From the NCBI RefSeq assembly GCF_910592395.1, contig NC_088318.1:6532756-6596755 (forward strand): DNA of 64,000 nucleotides, read 5' to 3'. This DNA is from Lineus longissimus (taxonomy: Eukaryota > Nemertea > Pilidiophora > Heteronemertea > Lineidae). Shown here one piece after another: positions 58,375-64,000 of the stretch. Each line of letters starts with the position of its first letter. Position 1 is the first letter of the stretch. The notes beneath the pieces were generated by a model. That model saw only the letters and a list, made by a program, of their open reading frames with translations. It was not told the DNA's origin and ran no database searches. A program made the translations under genes and the position numbers.

Positions 58375-59095
58375 CAAAAGTTGACATACACTTGATAATT
58401 TTGAATAAAATCTGCAATTCTTACCAAAACTACTTCAAATGTTGCAAGCCGTATCTATTTTTTCTTTGGCCACATGCAAAAAATCAGTGGCATTGTGTGC
58501 AAAATATCCCAATATCAAAATACCACGATAAAACTATCTTTTCAAATCCTGCAGTAATTAATCCCGCAATAGAACAGAATCGTACTCTGGTCCATTCTCT
58601 GTCTCTGACTTTCTGTGAAAAAAAAGTTTGAAAAAAATCGGTGCACTTTGTTGATATCACAAAATATCAAACTTATGAGAATTCCAATTTTCGAAAATTT
58701 CTATGAGTTTCTGTTCCTCTTGATGCCCTTTATAATGACAATGACTATTTTTATTGATGTTTGACATAGTGGGAACTTTTGAGGTTTCGGATAACTTCCA
58801 AGTTGCCGACGAATTGGGCACTTTTTCACTTTTGAGATTCGCGATATTATCATAGTAGAAATAATTTTTTGAGAATTTTTTTACAGAAAGTTAAAGAATG
58901 GCCAAGAGTATGATTCTGTTCTATTCGAGTATCAATAACTACAGGTTTGAAAAAGATAGGTTTTTCATGATATTTTGATATCGTGAAAACTCGCACGGAA
59001 ATTGAAAAGTTTATGGACGGACGACGACGACGACGGATGACGGACATAGTGTCGACATAATGCCCCCTCGAAAGCGGGGGCATAATAATGATGAT
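58375..59095. repeat. Intronic interspersed repeat with GC hairpin end
   Basis: In the intron after the V-like exon. The right end has GACGACGACGACGACGG and the hairpin GCCCCCTCGAAAGCGGGGGC at 59061-59080. The pieces CCACGATAAAACTATC and ATCATGAAAAACCTATC are partly inverted, suggesting a fold-back element. Family uncertain. Confidence 0.4.
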
Positions 59096-59498
59096 TTGTT
59101 TGGATTAGAGTGCTAAAATAATGTACATGCATTTTCTAAGCACTAAACAATGATAAAACATTTATATACGCATATAAAACAGATCAGTAATAACACTGAC
59201 AATAGTTTATTGATAAAACAGGTACACGATAAATGCTAATCAGTTTTAATTCGATTCCTTTCAAAGTCGATCTAAATTATTAGTTAGCCCTCGGGAGAAT
59301 TGAAGCAATACAGTCATACTGCATTGTACAATTATCACCTGTCCATTGTAGAAAACAGCTGGCAATTGGGAGTGCACATATTTCTGCACACATCTATAAT
59401 TGTACCACAAATTACCTTCATTTCACCCGGGGTGTTCTTGTAAACCAATGTGCTTCTGTTTCGTCTTTGTCGGTTGATTATCTATTGTCCGTTTCCAG

Positions 59499-59632
59499 TT
59501 CCGGTAACAGAAGTGAGACTAAAAGAAATCGTCGAGATGACAGTTGATGCGCCACAGCACTTGCAAAAGAAACTGACCTGCACAACAAATTGTGCATATC
59601 CGGCTCCCAATATTTCATGGTTTGTAAATGAT
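59499..59632 (+). CDS. First half of a C2-like Ig domain (copy Y)
   Basis: Acceptor TCCGTTTCCAG and donor GTAAGT. Phase 1 in, phase 0 out, 134 bp. Encodes VPVTEVRLKEIVEM, then KKLTCTTNCAYPAPNISWF: the first Ig cysteine, the Pro-rich turn and the core Trp. The domain is completed by the exon at 60607. A split of this kind within the Ig fold is common in invertebrate IgSF genes. Confidence 0.85.
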
Positions 59633-60606
59633 GTAAGTAGAGAGCAATACGTTCATAATCTCAAAGCTCAGGCTTGAGTGCTGTTACGAATGAGAGCAGA
59701 TCAAAAAGTTTGACAACATGGCAATCACTTCAAAAGGGGTTATCACAGCCTTTCGACAACCCCTTTACTCAAAAATGTACATGTAACTTTCACGAGTTCA
59801 TCTGTGGAAAATTATCGTCAAACTCCTCGAATAACGAATGGTGCAGCAGATTTTAGCTGAGGTCGATACAGCCTCTGAATTCGCTGTCGTTATCATGATG
59901 TCGAGCTTGGAAAGGCCTCATGAAAACATGATGACTCGATTATTTTTCAAAAGGCAGAGGTTGCATAGGTGAGTAGAAACAGGCAACTACAAGTGTTAAT
60001 ATCGGCCACATCGGCAAACCTTTGTATGCTATTTGCACTTATTGATGACATATCTGCAATGCTGTGAATTCTATTCAAATATTTCAAACACGTCAAAGTA
60101 AATTGTCAGTCTTCATATTTTCATAGGCGTTTGTTAGGACGTAGGGTAAACTACAATCTCTGTTCGCAGCAAAATATATAACCAGGTTGATCAATTTATT
60201 ATGTCACTCATTGAGAAAGTGCCAAGAACACGAAACGTATGAGAAAAAAGATTGTTGCAGTTGTTTTATTTTCTCATACACAGTCTTCATATTTGAACCT
60301 TAATCGGGTTGATTGTATGTTATGCAATAATGATTCCAGATGCACTTTTGAACTACATGCATAATCAGACACTTAAAATATTGCAATATTTCGGTCATTT
60401 TTATAAGAAGTGTACTCTGCTACATGTATATTTATGTTTTTATCATTGAGTTATGTGATGGTCGTATGGTGCCATTATGTACTTTAGGACTTTTGCTCAT
60501 CAGCCAAAACGGTCCCTTTTTCTCACAAACAACTTTCAGCTACATCTCAAGAATGATGCGCGTAGTCCACTAAGCCAACTTTACCACTGCCATACTTATT
60601 TTCCAG

Positions 60607-60808
60607 AAACCGTTTAATGGCACCGCGACGGTCACAGAAATGGGCTGCGAAGGCGCGAAGGAGGGTCAGTACCGGACTGAAAGTACAGTGACACCCATGG
60701 AGGAGGATGACAAGGAATATAACATTTCGTGCACGGCAGAAAACGTTAATGGAGAGCCAAACGTTTCAAAAACAATGCCCGTCAATTGCCCACAATGTTT
60801 CAATGATG
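60607..60808 (+). CDS. Second half of a C2-like Ig domain (copy Y)
   Basis: Acceptor CTTATTTTCCAG and donor GATG|GTAAGC. Phase 0 in, phase 1 out, 202 bp. Encodes KPFNGTATVTEMGC, then DDKEYNISCTAENVNGEP and KTMPVNCPQCF. Y-x-x-S-C-x-A-x-N-x-x-G is the canonical second-cysteine motif of C2/I-type domains. Extra cysteines at the end (NCPQC) may form a membrane-proximal disulfide. It is homologous to 41117-41318. Confidence 0.85.
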
Positions 60809-60885
60809 GTAAGCATCTTTCAATTGTTTTACGTTATCATATAGCGTTATTTATTTTTCGTGATCTCACTCATTGTTTATTTCAG

Positions 60886-60911
60886 TTCTGTCAGGCCAGT
60901 GGAAACACTAA
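60886..60911 (+). CDS. Short alternative 3' exon with stop
   Basis: After the acceptor CATTGTTTATTTCAG, joining in phase 1 gives VLSGQWKH and TAA. This would release the Ig chain as a soluble form. The acceptor and stop are conserved in copy X. The next bases (ATCATG|GTGAAT) could also act as a donor. Use of this exon is inferred, not shown. Confidence 0.4.
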
Positions 60912-61243
60912 TCATGGTGAATGTCTAAAAATTGTTAGTGTCCTAGTTTCAGTAACTGGAGACAAGTTTTCCTATACCTAGTTGGTTCCCTATCATCATT
61001 CTTTTCAGTGTTCAGACCACTTCTTTCATTTTCGCTGCTCCACGGGTATGGCTTCACAAGAGTGAACACAGTAGCGCCACTTGGGACTGTGGCTGGTATA
61101 TTATAACCATGGGTGACGGTCGTTTAAAACATGGCGGACGGGTGATTGTGTTTTTCTCACATAGCCGCTAGGATTTTTATGCATGCTTATCAGCTTCAAT
61201 GATATTGATGTCTTAAATTGTTTATGACTTGTTTTCTTTCCAG

Positions 61244-61377
61244 TAACCCCCTGTCCAAATCAGCCCATAATTGCTAATCCAACCGTGATAGGCATGATAG
61301 CGACAGTAGTATTATGTGCTTTGTTTTTCATAGCACTAATCGTCTTTTTTAAATGGCGGGGAAAACAAAAAAACAGG
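61244..61377 (+). CDS. Transmembrane exon (copy Y)
   Basis: Acceptor GTTTTCTTTCCAG and donor AGG|GTAAGT. Phase 1 in, phase 0 out, 44 codons. Reads VTPCPNQPIIANPTV, then a hydrophobic helix of about 22 residues (VIGMIATVVLCALFF and IALIVFF), then the basic stop-transfer KWRGKQKNR. Type I topology follows from the Ig domains upstream. No cytoplasmic exon was recognised downstream within the window, so the tail lies beyond it or was lost. Homologous relic at 34731. Confidence 0.85.
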
Positions 61378-62194
61378 GTAAGTTTTCCGATGATTTTTGT
61401 TGCAGCTTCTTGGCACTTTTTTTATTCATTTACCGTTGCATAATCTGCTTAGTAGCTGCCTAGTAGAGTCCATATTGAAATTTTAGCTCCACCCGAGAGT
61501 GTCTTGGTAACTCAACCAAGGTCCGAAGCCGAGGGTTCAATTTCTATTCTAAAATACCTCAAACTTAAAAAGATAGGCCACGAAAATAACTTGAATATGT
61601 GCGAATTTGGCAAATTCCATCCATCGCCGGCCCGGCCGGAGCGCCGGTAGCGCCATTGTTTACATTATGTTACGGCAACGTTACAGAAATTGAGACATGT
61701 ACATTTTGTACAGCGCGCATAGGAAGTCCGCATCGGCTCGCTCAAGTGATGCTAAAATCCGCGCAAATGGGCTATTTGAAGCGTTTTTCTCGGCAAATAT
61801 GTGTAGTGCTCATTAAAAAACTTAGGGTGGTTGATGCTTCCTTGACTGATTTGTGTTTGAAGCAGTGTTTTGAGAGCCTCAAACTTCTGAAGTGAGCTGA
61901 AATTCCATTGACGTGACGTGTGCATGGTTCCACATTTTAGTGCAACCCGAGGGAACTTTGGTAGAGCACCTTGGTTGCGTGTCCAAAACACTCCGCTCTC
62001 AGAACGAGGCTTATGCATTTTCCACTTAAAAGTTGACTTTACGGTACCAAGGTATTTTAGAATACTTTTTCATGGTTAGATGCACAATGCACTACATTCA
62101 GTGCAGTCACTGTGGATGCATTTTTGCTGAAACTTTGCACATATCTGTCTACACTTTGAAATCTAGGCGAATGTGGAAATGGCGATAAATGGCA
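61378..62194. other. Intron and copy-B-specific insertion
   Basis: After 35 bp shared with copy A, about 780 bp are specific to this copy. The insert starts near 61483 with TTTAGCTCCACCCGAGAG and includes inverted TTCTAAAATACC and GGTATTTTAGAA blocks (61552 and 62049), suggesting a fold-back element. The 98-codon frame at 61599 has no recognisable domain. Confidence 0.45.
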
Positions 62195-62359
62195 TAAACC
62201 ACCTGGAAAACTTATTTTCCTGATTGATCCCTGTTGGAAATGAAAAAAAAAGAGATGTGAAATGTTACAGGCGACCAATTGACATGGTTGGTTCCAAATA
62301 GACATTCAGTAATTCTCTTGTGACGTATGCAATTGGTGGGAACACCCAAAGAACAAAGT
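62195..62359. repeat. Segmental duplication, block 3, copy B
   Basis: Matches 35846-36010 (ACCACCTGGAAAACTTATTT, GGGAACACCCAAAGAACAAAG split across lines); right edge of the large duplication. Confidence 0.75.
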
Positions 62360-63110
62360 TGGTTATTAAAGTTAACCTTAAAAAGTGGTCTGTAATTTAG
62401 GGTTGATCTGTAGATCTCAGTCAGTTGATTTCATTAAACAAAATATCAGAGACCATGGGACCATAGTTCGTTCATATATATTTGGTTTTTTGCAGATTTA
62501 TTGAATATTCTCCATAACTTTACCAATAATGCTACTCAAGGAGATTCAACGATAGTTATCTGATGCATTCGGCGACTTTCTGTTGTTTTTAGAAATATGT
62601 ATTAGCCTAAAGCCAGCCGGACAATACCCATGACTCATCATAGAGCTTAGCAAAAGCGAGGTGTATATATTTAACCTTGCATGTCCTCCATTTATAAAAT
62701 GATCAGACGCTAACTTCGGATTACTATCATATTTTCCCCGTTTTAACCGCTGAACCCCACTCACAACTTCCAGCACTGTTATATACATGTACATACTATG
62801 GCTTTCACTACACTTTCCGTCTATACAGTGTTTAGCAGTGTAAAGATTGAAATTTCCTTTCAAAATCATTCATTTCATTAACATCGAATGAAACGGAATT
62901 ATATAACCTCTTAAATGTATTACCAAACAGTTCACAACTAGCTTCCCTGCCCTTTTTTTCATCAACATTGTTCGGAAGGACATTGTCTGACTCTTTGAAT
63001 TTTTTTTACCCCTTTCCAAAATTCAGTGTTATTATTATTACGCAGAGAATCAGCTTCTTTATAGGCAGCCCTATCCGGATTGTTCTTATTTCTTTAAGCA
63101 GCTAAATGAT
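62360..63110. other. No feature recognised
   Basis: No exon or repeat identified. Confidence 0.4.
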
Positions 63111-63137
63111 ACTGTGACGGCGTATGTCCCCAACACT

Positions 63138-63985
63138 ACCAAAGGGCTATTTTTCGGCACAATTTGTGGAAGTATAACGGAAGGCCACGCCCAGGGGTAG
63201 TGTTGCGGATATACGCCGTCACAGTACCTTTAATATTTCGTGGTGTACGCGCAACCACGAAATATTGGCGGACCAATTGCACGTACACCACCACATTGCT
63301 GCGACAAATTTGTTCGGCAATCCATTGCCGGTACAAATTGCCGGGCGAATTTGTCCCATCAAGCTTGATCGGCAATTAGCTAGTTAGTTGGTTCGGCGAC
63401 AGGCGGCGCTTTCGAAATGGCGCTTTCTGCGCATGCTCAGAAAATGTAAACAAACTAAAGTTGGCGCGGAAATCTTGAAAGAAATTTTGACATTCAACCG
63501 CGTTCGTAAACAATCGAAAATGGATCCCAAAAGTGCCAACAAGATTGAATATCATTCGTGGCCAGCGGCGGAGTCACTCGCGCTTTGGACGATTTGGGAA
63601 AGGGAAGATATTCAGGCGCTTTTTGAAGGCACAGTTAAGGATACAAAGGTCATATTTAAAAATTGCAAAAGAACTCACAGCCATAGGGGTGCACGTTGAT
63701 AGGGAGCAAGTGCAGGCCAAAGTGAAGAGATGGCGGCGCGATTACAAAGAGAGCAATTTATTGTTTGCGCGACATCTGTTGCCGGATTTTATTACTAGCT
63801 GCAGCGGTGGTGTACGCGCTTGGTGGATTTTCGATGGTGCGGCATTGGTTCGCGAACCAAGATGTGTGGTCCATTTTCAGGTGGTGTACGCGCAGCTACT
63901 GTGACGGCGTATGTCCGCAACACTACCCCTGGGCGAGGCCTTACGTTATACTTCCACAAATTGTGCCGAAAAATAGCCCTTTGGT
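63138..63985. mobile_element. TIR element with Myb/SANT-like frame
   Basis: 63138-63225 is inverted at 63897-63985 (CCAAAGGGCTATTTTTCGG at the left, CCGAAAAATAGCCCTTTGG at the right), giving TIRs of about 87 bp. Inside them GTGGTGTACGCGC occurs at both inner edges, pointing to a nested second element. Another copy of CTGTGACGGCGTATGTCC at 63112 lies outside the left TIR. A Myb/SANT-like frame without a DDE protein resembles ORF2 of PIF/Harbinger elements; target duplication not resolved. Confidence 0.6.
63520..63780 (+). pseudogene. Myb/SANT-like DNA-binding protein, frameshifted
   Basis: From ATG at 63520 the frame reads MDPKSANKIEYHSWP, then ESLALWTIWEREDIQALFEG. The complementary frame from about 63660 continues IAKELTAIGVHVDREQVQ and KVKRWRRDYKES. 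Together they match the trihelix Myb/SANT-like pattern: W near the start, LW-I-W, iAkeL, then Q-V-x-x-K and W/R-R-Y. One extra A in the A run near 63658 separates the halves. Such domains accompany PIF/Harbinger transposases and related host genes. No transposase is present. Confidence 0.55.
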
Positions 63986-64000
63986 TACACTCCGTTACTT

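Noticed and set aside
61599-61895. 98-codon plus-strand frame
   Set aside because: No recognisable domain or splice support, and it lies in a copy-specific repeat-like insertion.

Overview
This window is non-coding-rich, intron-bearing animal DNA. GT-AG splice sites with polypyrimidine tracts, split immunoglobulin exons, CR1/L2-type LINEs, BEL/Pao and Ty3/Gypsy LTR elements, a tRNA-headed SINE and many small inverted-repeat elements point to an invertebrate metazoan. The recurring interspersed repeats (AGCTCACCT...AGGTGAGC, TACATGTA-rich and AGGCCTA-rich tracts) suggest a marine lineage, but the phylum cannot be fixed from this sequence. There is no sign of prokaryotic gene organisation.

The host-gene content is a degraded, partly duplicated immunoglobulin-superfamily (IgSF) cluster. 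The best copy (Y, 57.87-61.38 kb, plus strand) has a V-like Ig exon, a C2-like Ig domain split over two exons, and a transmembrane exon; all internal phases agree. A short exon just before the transmembrane exon would end translation after nine residues, so a secreted form is possible. A second copy (X) keeps the second half of the C2 domain and the stop exon at 41.12-41.42 kb, but its splice acceptor is damaged. A third (Z, 34.73-35.80 kb) is a transmembrane exon split by an inserted element. A multi-exon cytoplasmic tail with PPxY and LPxY motifs lies at 13.55-14.93 kb. Near X lie a signal-peptide exon (39.50 kb) and an exon resembling the start of an astacin protease domain (39.96 kb).

Two segmental duplications explain much of the layout. 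One pairs 4.52-5.77 kb with 38.54-39.52 kb. The larger pairs 25.43-36.01 kb with 43.21-62.36 kb in three collinear blocks. Comparing the copies gives empty sites for several insertions: a LINE at 25.47 kb, a BEL/Pao fragment at 45.23 kb, a small TATA-flanked MITE at 28.26 kb and a GGG-ended DNA element at 55.46 kb.

The rest is mostly mobile DNA. From left to right: an inverted-repeat element (0.16-0.70 kb), a pogo/Tigger-like element (2.05-3.1 kb), a 60-bp minisatellite (3.3-4.4 kb), an L2/CR1 LINE (6.3-8.3 kb), a palindromic ATTCGAT region (9.6-11 kb), a miniature LTR element with 4-bp target duplication (12.28-13.11 kb), tandem-repeat-ended DNA elements (16.8, 24.3, 34.8, 36.1 kb), a tRNA-SINE (17.84 kb), a LINE inside a minisatellite (21.5 kb), nested MITEs (23.4 and 41.9 kb), a long-TIR element with a FLYWCH zinc finger (33.29 kb), and a 7.2-kb GGG-ended element (47.95-55.12 kb) containing a 640-bp TIR element and a 4.9-kb Ty3/Gypsy element with near-identical LTRs but broken pol. 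A palindromic element with a Myb/SANT-like reading frame closes the window (63.1-64.0 kb).

The most distinctive observation is a group of non-autonomous DNA elements whose terminal inverted repeats consist of short inward-facing tandem repeats. Three of them share GGG termini and 9-10-bp target duplications.
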